Shown in pieces: positions 31,139 to 42,569 of a stretch of DNA of 64,000 nt. The notes beneath the pieces are model-generated. The model was not told where the DNA came from. It searched no databases and was given only the letters and a program-made list of their open reading frames with translations. This DNA is from Sweltsa coloradensis (lineage: Eukaryota; Arthropoda; Insecta; Plecoptera; Chloroperlidae). The number at the start of each line of letters is the position of its first letter. Position 1 is the first letter of the stretch. The translations under genes were made by a program, and so were the position numbers. The stretch is taken from positions 129,501 to 193,500 of the forward strand of contig JAMZAV010003266.1 in assembly GCA_024449915.1 (NCBI GenBank). Direction: 5' to 3'.

Positions 31139-31516
31139 CCCCAGTCTGGGCCCGGGGTAGAACTGGCCAAGAGCATGGCTCTGCTAATCATAAAAGGTGA
31201 TGCAAGAGAAAAAGGCCACCTCGCAAACATCAGCTAGCAAGCGGGGAGTATATTACTCCCCGAACCTAGAGGCGAGCTCTGGCAATCGTCGTCAGGGACC
31301 TTGCCCCCTTCCCTTGACGACCTCTCTTCGACGATGACAACAATGACACCACGAACGATGACAAAGACAATGACGACAGCGACTTGAGACCCCCTTTCCT
31401 CCCCTTACCCGTGGCTTGTTCTCACCAGCATGGGCATGTCCTACCCACATCCCCTAGGCTAGAGTAATGCATTATGACCTAACGGTCAACGCGCCCTTAA
31501 TCCAAATAAACCAAAC
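31139..31516 (+). repeat. SINE-A copy, full length
   Basis: All parts from 'tctgggcccggggtagaac' to 'aataaaccaaac'. Confidence 0.9.
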
Positions 31517-31715
31517 ACTACTCCCCTAAACTAGAGGCGAGCTCTAGCAGTCGTCGTCGGGGACTTTGCCCCGTTCCCTAGACGACCTCCCAGACGACGA
31601 TTGTCGATTACCCTTTTCCCCTGGCTGGTTCTGACCAGCATGGGCTCTTCCTCCAATTTCCCCAGCCTAACGTACGTACCTAACGATTGACGCGCCATTA
31701 CCCAAATAAACTTTT
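31517..31715 (+). repeat. SINE-A copy, 5' truncated with internal deletion
   Basis: 'ctagaggcgagctctagcag', 'tggttctgaccagcatggg' and tail 'ctaacgattgacgcgcc'. Confidence 0.8.
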
Positions 31716-31754
31716 AAAAAAATCACTATCTAATAAAATACTTCCTTTTACATC

Positions 31755-32250
31755 TCTAATCTTACGTAGAGAAGAGGTGGTATTGACCAGAATTCTAATA
31801 GACAACACACGTCTAACTCTACGGATATCTCTTAACCAGAGAAAAGGTTATTCCCATATGTGACACATGTGATGAACCTCTAACCGTACATCATAATATG
31901 CTAGCAGAATTCACCAAATATGATGCCTTGCGCACGCAATTTGATCTCTCCCAATTATATGATGAACTTCTATCATATGATAACAGCGACAAATTTTCTA
32001 GATTTCTCATCCATAGTAATCTATTTAACAAAATTTAATTCATATCATACACATTTCTTTCTTTTCTGTATTTTCATTCACATACATAACTTTTATTTTT
32101 GTATTACTTTAATCATTATTAATTTATTTTGTTATTTTTAAACTTAGAAAACAATCTAATCATCGAAAACACCATTAACTCTTCTCATCAACTTTCATTC
32201 ACAGGCGGCGCAATATGACCTTACCGGTTGAAGCGCCCTTGTTTCTCACG
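31755..32250 (+). pseudogene. LINE-B 3' end with knuckle region
   Basis: 'cgtagagaagaggtggtatt' to 'gttgaagcgcccttg' and 'ctcacgacgtcg'. The Cys/His segment (CDTCD...) is recognisable but frameshifted. Confidence 0.85.
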
Positions 32251-32278
32251 ACGTCGTTTCTTTTAATCCACGGGATTA

Positions 32279-32655
32279 CTCCGTCTGGGCCCGGGGTAGA
32301 ATTGGCCCAGAGCATGGCTCTGCTAATCGTAAAAGGCGATTCAAGAAAAAAAGTCCACTTTGCTATCATCAGCTATAAAGAGCGGAGTATCTTACTCCAA
32401 AAACTAGAGGCGAGCTCTGGTAATCGTCGTCGGGGACTTTGTCCCCTTCCCTTGACGACCCCCCGGCGACGATGACAATGACACAACGAACGATGACAAA
32501 GACGATGACGACCGCGACGTGAGAAACCCCCCTTTCCTCCCCTTACCCGTAGCTGGTTCTGACCAGCATGGGCCCCTCCTCCCCTCCCCCCGTCTTAGGC
32601 TAGAGTGGTGCATTAGGACCAAACGGTTGTCGCGTCCGTTATCCAAATATACCAT
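32279..32655 (+). repeat. SINE-A copy, full length; followed by a 15 bp LINE-B end
   Basis: Complete head to tail. Directly after 'ccaaatataccattat' come the last bases of LINE-B ('agtttctcacgtcg', 32659-32672), an extremely truncated LINE-B insertion or recombination product. Confidence 0.9.
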
Positions 32656-32738
32656 TATAGTTTCTCACGTCGACTTCAATCATTTCAATTTTGTCTCTTT
32701 GTTTGAGCTATACCTATACTTGTCTGTCGCTAGTTCCC

Positions 32739-33025
32739 TCCCGTCTGAGCCCGGGGTAGAATTGGCCCAGAGCATAGCTCTGCTTATCGTTAAAGGCGAT
32801 TCATGAGAATGTCTATCTCCAAACATCAGGTAGACTGGTAAGATGGGAGATTTTTGTCCACGATACTAGAGGCGACCTCTGGCAAGCGTCGTCGGGGACA
32901 CCTTCCCTTTGTCTTGAGGACCTCCCCGACGGCGATGACAAAGACGATAATCTTACAGGACCTTGACGTTACAACACCCCCATTCCACCGATTTAACGGT
33001 TGATGCGCCCATAATCCAAATATAG
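32739..33025 (+). repeat. SINE-A copy with internal and 3' deletions
   Basis: Head 'gtctgagcccggggtag', core 'tactagaggcgacctctgg', hairpin arm 'gacctccccgacggcgatg', end 'acggttgatgcgccc'. Confidence 0.8.
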
Positions 33026-33039
33026 CTCAAGTTAACTTC

Positions 33040-33868
33040 AAGCTATTTAACTCATTTATTCAAGTCATCATTTGGTACAAGACATCCAATTCTATTTTTA
33101 TAAACTAAACTCTAAGGGTTATATATTAATAGAGTTTTGCTGGATACCTGGACACGTGGGCATAGAGGGAAATGAACACGCTGATCGGGCTGCTAAGGAA
33201 GCTTCCCAGCGTCGCGACGTTGATTTCAATCTAGTTCCCGTTCCAGATGTCAAGAGTAGATTCAAGCAAAGATTGTTGGATTTGCGACAAGCATCTTGGG
33301 ATGTGTTGCAAAATAACAAATCGCGTAGTGTGATGCCTACATTGACTAATAAAATTCGTCCACCTACGTCTCGACTCTCACGTAGACAAGAGGTTGTATT
33401 GTCTTGACTTCGTATAGGCCACACACGCCTAACTCACGGATATCTGTTAACCAGAGAAAAGGTTATTCCCATATGTGACACATGTGATGTACCTTTAACC
33501 GTACATCATACGCTAGCAGAATGTACTAAATTTGATGCCTTGCGCACGCAATTTGATCTCTCCTAATCATAAACTTCCATCATATGATAACGGCGACAAA
33601 CTTTCTAAATTTCTTATCCATAGTAATCTATTTAACAAAATTTAATTCACATCATACACATTTCTTTATTTTCTTTATTTTCAATCACAAACATAACTTT
33701 TATTTTGCTATTACTTTCATCATCATCAATTTATTTTGTTATTTATACACTTAGAAAACAATCTAATCATCAAACATACCTGTATTAACTCTTCTCATTT
33801 ACTTTCATTCACAGGCGGCGCAATATGACCTAACCGGTTGAAGCGCCCTAGTTTCTCACGTCGGCGTC
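33040..33868 (+). pseudogene. LINE-B 3' end with intact RNase H fragment
   Basis: The frame at 33072-33407 contains IEFCWIPGHVGIEGNEHADR, the RNase H C-terminal signature with a conserved His and Asp, then AAKEAS and a basic stretch. In a live LINE this domain removes template RNA. A frameshift near 33405 separates it from the knuckle region (C..C...H...C) that follows. The UTR, tail 'gacctaaccggttgaagcg' and 'ctcacgtcg' end the copy. The RT is absent. The element is of the RNase H-bearing LINE group (I/R1/LOA/Jockey-related); exact clade not determinable. Confidence 0.8.
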
Positions 33869-35581
33869 GGCGGTCTAGTCGGCGTTAGTAGGGTTAGGGG
33901 GGGGGGGGGGTACGGCACCATCAATACATGCAGGGAAGATTGTAAACAAAGTTTTGTCAAAAACTTGCTTGTACATGGTATTTCTATGTTTAAATAATGT
34001 ATTTTTTTATTGACAACAGGTCCGGAGACTCACAAGTGCAAAATAATAGGCAAGCAATAACTACACAGATTTAAGGCTCCTGCTCATCACGTGACTTATA
34101 AATCTGGTGTAATCATCCGCGCCTAACCACGCGCTAAGAAAATAGTTCAGTGCTAATAATTAGATTTGTGTTATTATTTTTCAGCAAACTTACCATGGTC
34201 TAGTGAAATAATAAAGAGCTGAACAACTTGTAGTTTTAGAAATAATGTTTTTGCGGAAAATCAATTGTATTCATCAATGCCACAGTACTAATATAACACA
34301 TGCGGGAATTCAAGCGATTGTCGACCTAATGGTTTTTGAGAACTGACCTACACCAACTCAGCTCGTCGCTGTCTTAGCGGCCAACACGAGCGCCTACCCA
34401 CCCCACCCTCCCCTCCGCGGTGCTAATCGACGACAGATGAATGCAGAGTCTGGCGATAACTACAGACTTGCGTCATACTCAATACTTCCACACACAGATA
34501 TGCGATGTGTCTCAACAATTTGTATGCACTTATGTGGGCTCAATAGTACGAACAAACGCGGAAGGGGCTAAAAAAATTCGATATTTTTCCGTGATCACGA
34601 TAAAGCCAACCCGAAAAGCGAAATCGTTAGCTTTTTTAGATTAGAAGTAAAGTCCAAATAACAAAATTGGGATTACAAATTTCGTTCGGGTGTCTGCTAT
34701 ATTTTTTAGATGGAAATAGGATACAGTTTATATAAACGTTTGGGAACCACAACACTAATATAATATAGCTTTATACACCTCATAACAATAAAACACATGG
34801 CCATATCATAGCCAAAATAGCTATAATAAAATAATTACTGGGAATGTATTGGTGTAGTGGTGTTTATTGCTTTACGTCTCAACTAATACAATTATGCTAA
34901 TCGAGACGATGAGTATTATATACGAGGATTTCGTTGCCAACATCATTATAGTTTTGTCTAGATATGTTTAGATAATACTTTACTATACAATACTATACTA
35001 TACGGCAATATTATATAAAATCATAGTTGTCTGCGTTTCGGGTTATTCGCCTTGTCACATGAAAACATTCGTGAAGTTTGTGAATTATTACCCACTCCAC
35101 AGATGTAACCAACTAAACGTCGAGGTACGTAGACGTACACAAAATGAAAACTCGCTACGCGACGAAATAACCCAAAACTGAAAGTATAAAATGTGAAAAT
35201 ATTATAACTTAAAAACACACACATATGTCGTAAATCTGGTAATGGATGCCCTGTATAGGCAGTGTACAAATGGCATGTCCAGTGATACAAAATTGTACAC
35301 GTTTTTATAAACAATAGTCCACAGCCTTCCCTAGCCTTCATAATTTATGGCATCAATCAACAAATCATTGCGGGGGGGGGGGGAACTTCTAATATGCACC
35401 TAATGAACATCATACACATTATTTTACCCTAACCACACCACATGATATCATATACGGACAGAAACGCGTAAATGTAATTAATATTAATATTATACTTATT
35501 AATAAATAATAATAATTATTGTTGTTGAATATCACTACTTGAAAATCGGAACTTCCTTGAGATTGTTAATGAATAACAGAG
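33869..35581. other. Unassigned mostly non-repetitive sequence
   Basis: A G15 run at about 33896-33911 and a C/G-run near 35372-35383 are present. Short open frames (67-106 codons) have no recognised motif. It lies between LINE-B and the 3' end of the YqaJ gene and may include downstream flanking sequence of that gene. Confidence 0.5.
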
Positions 35582-37191
35582 TTAGTTATCGTCTTCATCG
35601 GAGGTTTCCACTGTTCTCTTTCCCTGTTTACTCGACTTCGTTATTTTCTTTGGTGTGTGCATTACTGTTTTTGAAATGAGTGTTATCTCCTTATTAGTCT
35701 TCTTTGCTGCTGTGTCATCTTGGCGCTTTTTCTTATTTAATTGAGCTTCCAAGATATATGGTGGATCTCGGATAGGCAAGCCTCTTTTATGACGGGAGTC
35801 AATAAGTTCGGGTAGAAGACAATTTAAATAGAATTTTTCAAGTGGTTCCTTTACATGCATATCCCAGAATTGGTCATCACGATCTATTTTGTCGACCATA
35901 ATATTCTTTTTTGTGTATACAGTAAAGTAACAAGTGCTTCTCTTTGTCACGTGTAACTGGGTCTGCACCTGAAACATCAATTTAAATGTATATTACATAT
36001 TACATTACATATTACCTCTTTTAACCCATTAAGAGTTCCTAAAATTATTTTGATTGGCAATATGTAGTCATGTACCTGAAACATATAATTTGTCTTCGGT
36101 TTTAGTTTCATCATTCCCTCTTCGTTGACAAAAATGTATGTTAGTATTTTTTTGACAACAGCTTCCTGGACGGTGTAATCTCTTGCGCTGTATGGGCATT
36201 TAATCTCCACAACACTGTCTTCCCCCACTAAACCATCCGGACTGGCTCCAATGTAACTTTTTTCACCATCAATGAAAAGACCACATGGCTGGACCTGTAG
36301 ACCGTATTCTTTTTCTAGTTGTGCAATAGCAAATGGCTCATTCTCCACGCCATAATGCGTAGCTGCAGAACCAGAAAAAGTCGAATACAGCAGAGACTTT
36401 ACCTTATTTGCACACGACGTGTATTCTCTCATTTTGCAAATACTGCCAATTTCAGATGCTGTCAATCTTAGCAGGCGCTCCTGTTTCCAGCGAAAGTTTT
36501 GCGACTGACCTACTGTTAGTCTTTCAAGATGTTTGCGTTCTTCTTCTGTTTTTTCTAGTTCTTTGAGAAATACTGTTTTGGCTAGTTGAAATTCCTCCTC
36601 ATCCATACCTGGCTTATTGGCATCTGGTCCATAATCGGCATCCGGTAATGAAGGGGTCGTGCGCGGTCTTTTTTTATGGGGGGCCATGGAGTATTGGAGC
36701 TTTCTTTTCCTTGCTTGTACTATTAGTTTGGTTCTTTTTTTAACGTACCGTTTTGTGATTGAGCCTGGACTTTTTGCTAACATTTGCTTGTGGATTAGAT
36801 GGTGTAGTTTCCCAGGTTGATTGTAAGAGACGACAGAAGCGTTACAGCGTACTTGGTATGACCCCCTCAAAGAATGATTCACCCGTTTACCACCAACAAA
36901 TTTCGCTACATGAGAATTGTAACTCTCGGCGGCATTGTTCGTCATGTTTAGAACTAAACTTGATGAGTGGTGTACGACACGATGAAGTGCCGACATGATC
37001 TCTTGGTACAAACGGGCTTCTTTCAGATCGGGGATTAAGTTAATGTCACCCTCCTTGTAACCCGGGCAAAAATATCCCCTTTCAGCACATTCTTTATGCT
37101 CACCAAAAACGTGGGATGGACCATTTAAAATGTCTTTCCTCAGATTTTCCAAGTGAACAAAATTAAAGACCGTTACAAAAAATAACGACAT
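35582..37191 (-). CDS. YqaJ-type nuclease protein with a transposase-like N-terminal part (two exons, 5' incomplete)
   Basis: Exon one is 37191-36076 and exon two 35968-35582, joined across a 107 bp intron with clean signals (CAG/GTACAT donor, TTTCAG/GTG acceptor), phase 0. The product is about 500 residues. Residues 240-372 are a YqaJ nuclease fold: RLTASEIGSICK, YGVENEPFAIAQLEKEYG, GASPDGLVG, VVEIKCP, and YMFQ/VQTQ created by the splice. These supply the Glu, Asp, Glu-x-Lys and Gln of the active site. The N-terminal 130 residues (LRKDILNGPSHVFGEH, NMTNNAAESYNSHVAKFVGG) resemble the end of a transposase-like domain in invertebrate transposon-derived proteins. A basic patch (KKRPRTT) may be a nuclear signal. 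The Met at 37191 is probably not the true start; an upstream exon is likely and may be lost at HINE-C copy 3. Confidence 0.75.
35969..36075 (-). other. Intron of the YqaJ-type gene
   Basis: 107 bases, GT at the donor and AG at the acceptor on the minus strand, rich in A/T. Removing it creates the conserved Tyr-x-x-Gln-Val-Gln motif; reading through it instead gives VHDYILPIKI and destroys the motif. Confidence 0.85.
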
Positions 37192-37286
37192 GTGTTCAGT
37201 AACATTTCGAAGTGAAGTAATTTTTTAATTCATAAAATAGGTCGGTCGTAGTTTGTAGTTAAATACATTAAAAAAAAAATATGTCA

Positions 37287-37948
37287 TTGGATGAGCGAAG
37301 CGAAGATTCCATTCTACTACACTGGAAGAAAAAAATCTGGGATATTTTTTTTCTTTTTTTTTCTTTTTTTTCGTTTGCATTTTTGTATGTTTGTTAACAC
37401 GATTCCGGCTAAACCGATACTCCAATTGCGATAGAAATTTCTGGAGGCCTTCGAAATCTTTAAACTTAGAACTGCCACATTTTTTAGCGCAATTGAAAAA
37501 TAATATCTAATGAAAATCACAATTTTAAGATTGTTTTCGTTTTTTAAAGAATTTCTTCGACTTATAACACCTACATGCTTCATAAGATAGTAATGGTTTT
37601 TTAACAGAACCTTAATTTGATGAATTCATATTTTCGTGTAAAATTTGAGCGCAATCAAAAAATCTTTTCTCACGTAAATCGCAATTTTTCGCTTTAAAAA
37701 TAATCGACTTACAACACCAAAAAGCTGTTTTGATTGTAATGTAGTGTGTTATGTGCACCCCTGATCCTCATGTTGTCGTCGTCGTAAAAATTAAAACCAT
37801 ATTCCAAGCGTGTCTCGCAGGCCATAGCAATGAGAAAACGAAATCAATTTAAATACCATCTGTATAACACATTAACACATGGCAGCTCAATGCACCAAAT
37901 TCGCTCATCCAACAACGCGCCTGAAAAAGCGTTTGCGAACCTTCCTAG
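37287..37948 (+). mobile_element. HINE-C copy 3
   Basis: 'ttggatgagcgaagcgaag' start, 'cgctcatccaacaacgcg' near the end and terminal 'cttcctag' followed by T. The segment 37737-37865 is unlike other copies ('gttgtcgtcgtcgt'), so the interior is altered. Confidence 0.65.
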
Positions 37949-38276
37949 TTATAGTAAAATGAAACTAACTTTGATATTTGTAGTCGAGGCCTGAGTGGTT
38001 TATTGATCATAGGAATAACAAAACAAAAATATAAGAAGTGTGGTATGTTATCGTCACGTTGCAGGGATGTTATAAGCATTATTGATTTAATGTAACCATT
38101 TAAGAATCAAGGAAAGGTATTGCCCCCCCTGTGTCCGCTACTGTTTGCAAATGTAATATGTCTAAAACATACCCTGGAAGAAAGATCTGACTGATGTGTG
38201 TTAAACTATAGCCTACACTAGGTTCTACATTATGCTTGGATCGATGCTAGTATGCCCTTTAAAAGTTGATTTATAA
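37949..38276. other. Unassigned sequence
   Basis: No recognised feature in about 330 bases before a SINE-A. Confidence 0.4.
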
Positions 38277-38598
38277 GCAATTCAAGAGAAAAAGTCCACC
38301 TCGCAAACATCAGCTAGAAAGAGCGGAGTATCTTAGTCCCCAAAACTAGAGGCGAGCTCTGGCAATCGTCGTCGGGGACATTGTCCCCTTCTCTTGACGA
38401 CCCCCCGGCGACGATGACAATGACACAACGAACGATGACAAAGACGATGACGACCGCGACGTGAAAAACCCCCTTCCTCCCCTTACCCGTGGCTGGTTCT
38501 GACCAGCATAAGCCCCTCCTCCCAATCCCCCTCTAGGCTAGAGTGGTGCATTATGACCTAACGGCTGACGCGTCCTTAATCCAAATAAACCAAAAAAA
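38277..38598 (+). repeat. SINE-A copy, 5' truncated
   Basis: Starts at 'aattcaagagaaaaagtcc' and ends 'aataaaccaaaaaaag'. Internal parts are close to consensus. Confidence 0.9.
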
Positions 38599-39654
38599 GA
38601 ATAAACCTTTACAATGAAAACGCACAAAAATGTACTGAAATTTTAATATCATTGGAGAATAGATCTCTATGTCCTTTACAATGAAGAGTTTTCTTGAGTA
38701 TTCTATCCCAGTTCGTTTGGCAATTACATCTTTTTCCGTGGGTGATGTTTTATGCGCAACTTTAGCCAGGAGTAGGCCAACCATCTGTGACGATTGCCTG
38801 GCAGCTTTGGTTCGCTCGGAGAGCGGGGTGGCTCCCCCTGCTATTCTACTGTACACACTGGTGGTTGATAGTTTGGGCGCCAGTTCCTTCGGTGATAAAG
38901 GGTGATAGCATGGAGAAGGCAAAGGAACAAACCCTTTTAAATAAAACGATGAGTTGGATGGCAATTTACAAAAATATTTTAAAGTGGTGTGAAGAAATAA
39001 CATTAACAAAATATGCAAAAATATAAATACTTAATGTTGACAAGAAATAAAAAAAATGTCCTTCGTGGCTTGAAAAAATAACAAACACTGCCTCTGTTTT
39101 TCCCTATTCCGGGATACAAATGCGATCTTAAAGGAAACCTCAAGTCGCTCTTAAATACACAAGTGAAATAATGCGGGGCCTAAAACACATGATAATCCAC
39201 GCAGTAGATACAAATACAAATAGGTTTACAATAAATAGCTATAATGAGGTATTAGATAACAAAATAACCTTCAATTTACTTGGACCATGTTTACAAAAGA
39301 AAAATTACTTGAAACCAAACCCTCTGAATGAGACAACCAATAGATTAAATTTACAAAATATAAATTTACAAAATAGGTAGTAACTGCTCGGGCCGAATGG
39401 TCTTTAGTGACCACCGCCTCCCCTTCCTGTTCACACAATAAAAGGCAACAAAAAAAACGATTCTGACACCCCACACGGTGCGCACTGACGTATATGTGTC
39501 CTCAGTCCTCAGTCCCACACTTCCAGAGTTCGAAGCTCGGTTGCAGCAACACCCACACGCACACTCAACGCTGACAAAGAGTCTCCGCAGTCTATCTGCT
39601 TCTCTCCACGTCCCTATCTCCAGTGAGCCAGCTCGTCTCTCTCGTGTGCATCCA
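38599..39654. other. Unassigned sequence, possibly part of another element
   Basis: A minus-strand open frame of 155 codons (38551-39018) and overlapping plus-strand frames have no recognised domain. A GC-richer block at 38750-38900 may be an LTR-like or SINE-like piece but no ends were found. Confidence 0.35.
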
Positions 39655-39730
39655 CCTCCACCCCCCTTAGGCTAGAGTGGTGCATTATGACCTAACGGTT
39701 GACGCGTCCTTAATCCAAATAAACCCAAAA
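39655..39730 (+). repeat. SINE-A 3' tail only
   Basis: 'ccccccttaggctagagtgg' to 'aataaaccc' with the intact tail 'gacctaacggttgacgcg'. Confidence 0.85.
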
Positions 39731-39984
39731 CACTTCCCCTCTCCCACCCCTCTCGACAAGGTAACCAAACCAGATTGCCATCCAACTCAGCCCGCTCGCT
39801 AAGGTAGTGACTCAGTGTCAACCGGCGTAAACACAAGAGGTGTGAAGGATCGTAGGAAAGGAGTCAGTAAGAACCAACAAAACTTGTCACGGTCCCGCTG
39901 CACCGTGACACATCTTGACATTGAATAACAAGCGAATTATTAAGAATAGTTTCCCTCCTTATAAGTATTTGAATTGCTAGTATG

Positions 39985-40403
39985 AATTCGAATAGGCCAC
40001 ACACGTATAACTCAAGGATATCTCTTAACCATAGAAAATGTTGATCCCAGATGTGACACATGTGATGTTCCTTTAACCGTACATCATGTGTTGGCAGAAT
40101 GTACCATACAATTACATGACGCCTTACGTACGCAATTTTATCACTCCCAATCATATAAAGAACTTCTATCGAATGAAAACGGCGACTTACTTTCTATTTA
40201 TAATTCAAAGTAATTTTATTCACGTCATAAACATTATCTTTGTCTATTTATTTCCATTCAAATAATTTTTGTTCGATTTGCTATTACCATCATCATCATC
40301 ACCATCATTTTCTTTTCTTATATAGGCCTTTACACCTAGAAAACGAAACAATCATCAAACACAGAACACACCATTAACAAATTTAATAACCTAACAATAT
40401 CAC
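39985..40403 (+). repeat. LINE-B 3' region ending at 'cacaggcggc' and joined to SINE-A
   Basis: It includes 'taggccacacacgtataact', 'gtgacacatgtgatgttcc', the UTR and 'atatcacaggcggc', then switches to SINE-A-like sequence. The LINE-B tail itself is missing. Confidence 0.75.
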
Positions 40404-40675
40404 AGGCGGCTTCCTAGCTAGGAATTAGGGAAGTATTCCCAGAAACTAGAGGCGAGCACTGGCGGTCGTCGTCTGGGACCCCTTCCTATCCCCTTGACGA
40501 CCTTCCCAACGACGATGACCATTACTACAAGAACGATGTCAAAGAAGATGACCGCGACGTAAGAATCCCCCTTACCTCCCCCTAACCGCAACTTGTTCTG
40601 ACCAGCATGGGCTCCTCCCCCCATATCCCCTACGTTAGAGTGGCGCATTATGACCAAACGGTTGACGCGCCCCGT
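40404..40675 (+). repeat. SINE-A copy, 5' truncated
   Basis: 'aaactagaggcgagcactgg', hairpin arms, 'acttgttctgaccagcatgg' and tail 'gaccaaacggttgacgcgcc'. Confidence 0.8.
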
Positions 40676-40873
40676 TAGAATTGGATATCTTTGAGATGTT
40701 AACTTGATTGATTGGTGGCAGTGACCATGTTTTGTTTTATTAGGAATGTTGTGTTTTCGTAAATGGAAGTAAGTTCTTCACGTTTGTGCTATTAAATAAA
40801 TGATTTATACTTATTAAACAACCTCAGGTGTTCATTTTTCAACATGCCAATTATCTAAATTTATCTACCTCCC

Positions 40874-40899
40874 CATATATATATATATATATATATATG
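40874..40899. repeat. (AT)n microsatellite
   Basis: About 24 bases of AT repeat at the left of the fold-back zone. Confidence 0.9.
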
Positions 40900-41022
40900 T
40901 TCTGTTGTAGGCTTTCGTGATTCATGAAAATGGAAGCCTAGTCTTCTGAAACGTTGAAGTTTTAATTAAATATTCGTTTTTAACATTCAATATAGCGTGA
41001 TTATTTCCGTAAAGTTTAACAT

Positions 41023-41024
<2 letters not shown>
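40900..41024. repeat. Penelope-type terminal fragment
   Basis: 'cttctgaaacgttgaag' in this block resembles the 'gaaacgttgg' motif found at the ends of the Penelope pair at 41061-43472, and it is also bracketed by (AT)n. Confidence 0.4.

Positions 41025-41063
<39 letters not shown>
41025..41063. repeat. (AT)n microsatellite
   Basis: About 39 bases of AT repeat immediately outside the left Penelope arm. Confidence 0.95.
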
Positions 41064-41066
<3 letters not shown>

Positions 41067-41170
41067 GACATTGTATTTTCGGGTAGTCCGTGTGGTTTTA
41101 TTATTAGTTCCAACGTTTCGGGCAGTTCTCCCTGCCCATCTTCAAGGAAATTTAAAACATAAAACAATAT

Positions 41171-41762
41171 TAGCAGATTAGCAGCAAGGAGAGTAACTGG
41201 GAAGGTCAAAAGGTGGAGATGGGTAACTGATTCCAAGGGAAGGAGGATAAGAACGTATGACAGTGTAAATGAAATGATAGAAGGTTTAGGATGGGATTCT
41301 TTAAAATTACGGAGAGGGAGAAACAGGCTGTGCAACCTGTTTCGTGCTATGAATGGAATACAGGGATGGAATGAGATAAGCAATAAAATTGAAAAAGGAT
41401 TATACAAAGGGAGGAAAGACCATGACCTGAAATTGAAATGTAAACTCAAAAAGAAGGATGTTGGGAAGTGGTCTTTTTTAAATAGAACAATTGTAGAATG
41501 GAATCAATTGCCAGCAGCAGCTGTTGAGGAATCCTCGGTAAAAATGTTTAGAAGGTGTTTGGAGGATATTGATTTGGATCTGATGTAGATTTGATTTCAT
41601 TGATGTTTGATGTTGCTTTGATGATTATGTCTTAGATGTAATACCTATAAGATATGAAGAAAAATGAATGTGAATGTTATATTTTTGTACAATTTTAAAA
41701 TGTTAATTTTAGGAACTTGCCACCATGTAACCACATATTTGCAAGGATAATAAAATATAAAT
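41171..41762 (+). pseudogene. CR1/L2-like LINE 3' fragment nested in the left Penelope arm
   Basis: The open frame begins inside the insert (SRLAARRVTGKVKRWRWVT) and ends at 41588. It includes RRIRTYDSVNEMIEGLGW, RNRLCNLFRAM and the FLNRTIVEWNQLP block typical of the ORF2 C-terminus. A 170 base UTR ending in 'aataaaatataaat' follows. The right Penelope arm gives the empty site ('acaatatcaaaacaaac'). Confidence 0.75.
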
Positions 41763-41914
41763 AAAACCTTACTTCTTAACAAAACCTGAACTGGATACAA
41801 AGACAAAACCAAAAAGCTTAGAAAACATAGGTACTAATGACAACATATTATGAACATCCAGATATTTTAAAAACTGTGAAGACATCAACACACTCTATTA
41901 CTTTTTAGATGACC

Positions 41915-42542
41915 TCAGCGTACGAGTAGATGGCTCAAGGGGTTCTTGTTGAATTTCTTCCTCTTGTCAACTCTTGTTGTCGGAGGTGGACGGCCTAAAA
42001 ACATGTCCACAGGGAGAGCTTTTGGTTGAATATGACAGCCTTGCAAAACATGTTTCCATGTGGCTGGAAGTCTTTTAGCATCGTCCCGTGTGTTCATGTT
42101 GTGTTTCCGTTTCTCCATCTCCACCGCCTCTCTTACGATTCGGGGCACTTCATGTTCCACTTTGGCTAAGGTTTTAGCTTCATCAAAGTTAATCCAGTGC
42201 TCCTTGTCGAAAGCATGTTGGAAAAGAGCTGAGGTGGTTTCCATACGTCTAACTGCAACTCTATGTTCGTCGATGCGGACAGATATTTTACGGTTAGTTC
42301 TTCCTACGTAAGTCTTTTCGCAGCTTCCACACGAAATTTCATATATACTATGGGACTCGTTAGGAATGGTGTCTTTAGCGTTACGTAACATAGATGAAAT
42401 CTTCCGATCCGTGCTAAAAACAGTTCTTATATTCTGTTTTTTGAGTAAACGGCTTATTTTATCAGTGGTTCCTTGGACGTAAGGCAGAAACGCAGTTGAT
42501 CGGGGTTCATCTTTTGGAATATCTTGATCAACAGGTTTACTC
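41915..42542 (-). pseudogene. GIY-YIG domain, left Penelope arm
   Basis: It reads DRKISSMLRNAKDTIP, SIYEISCGSCEKTYVGRTNR, VRIDEHRVAVRR, then EVPRIVREAVEMEKRK. The GIY/YIG tripeptides are SIY and YVG. The frame is open from the palindrome centre to the end, but the RT part is absent. The tail PPPTTRVDKRKK is basic. Confidence 0.85.
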
Positions 42543-42569
42543 GATGTTTTATGGAATGCTCGAGCAATT

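Noticed and set aside
33880..33912. Telomere-like 'gttagggttagg'-type string
   Set aside because: Only 'agtagggttagg' followed by a G-run is present; no array exists.
38551..39018. 155-codon minus-strand frame as a gene
   Set aside because: It begins in a SINE-A end, has no recognised motif, and competing frames of similar length exist on the other strand.
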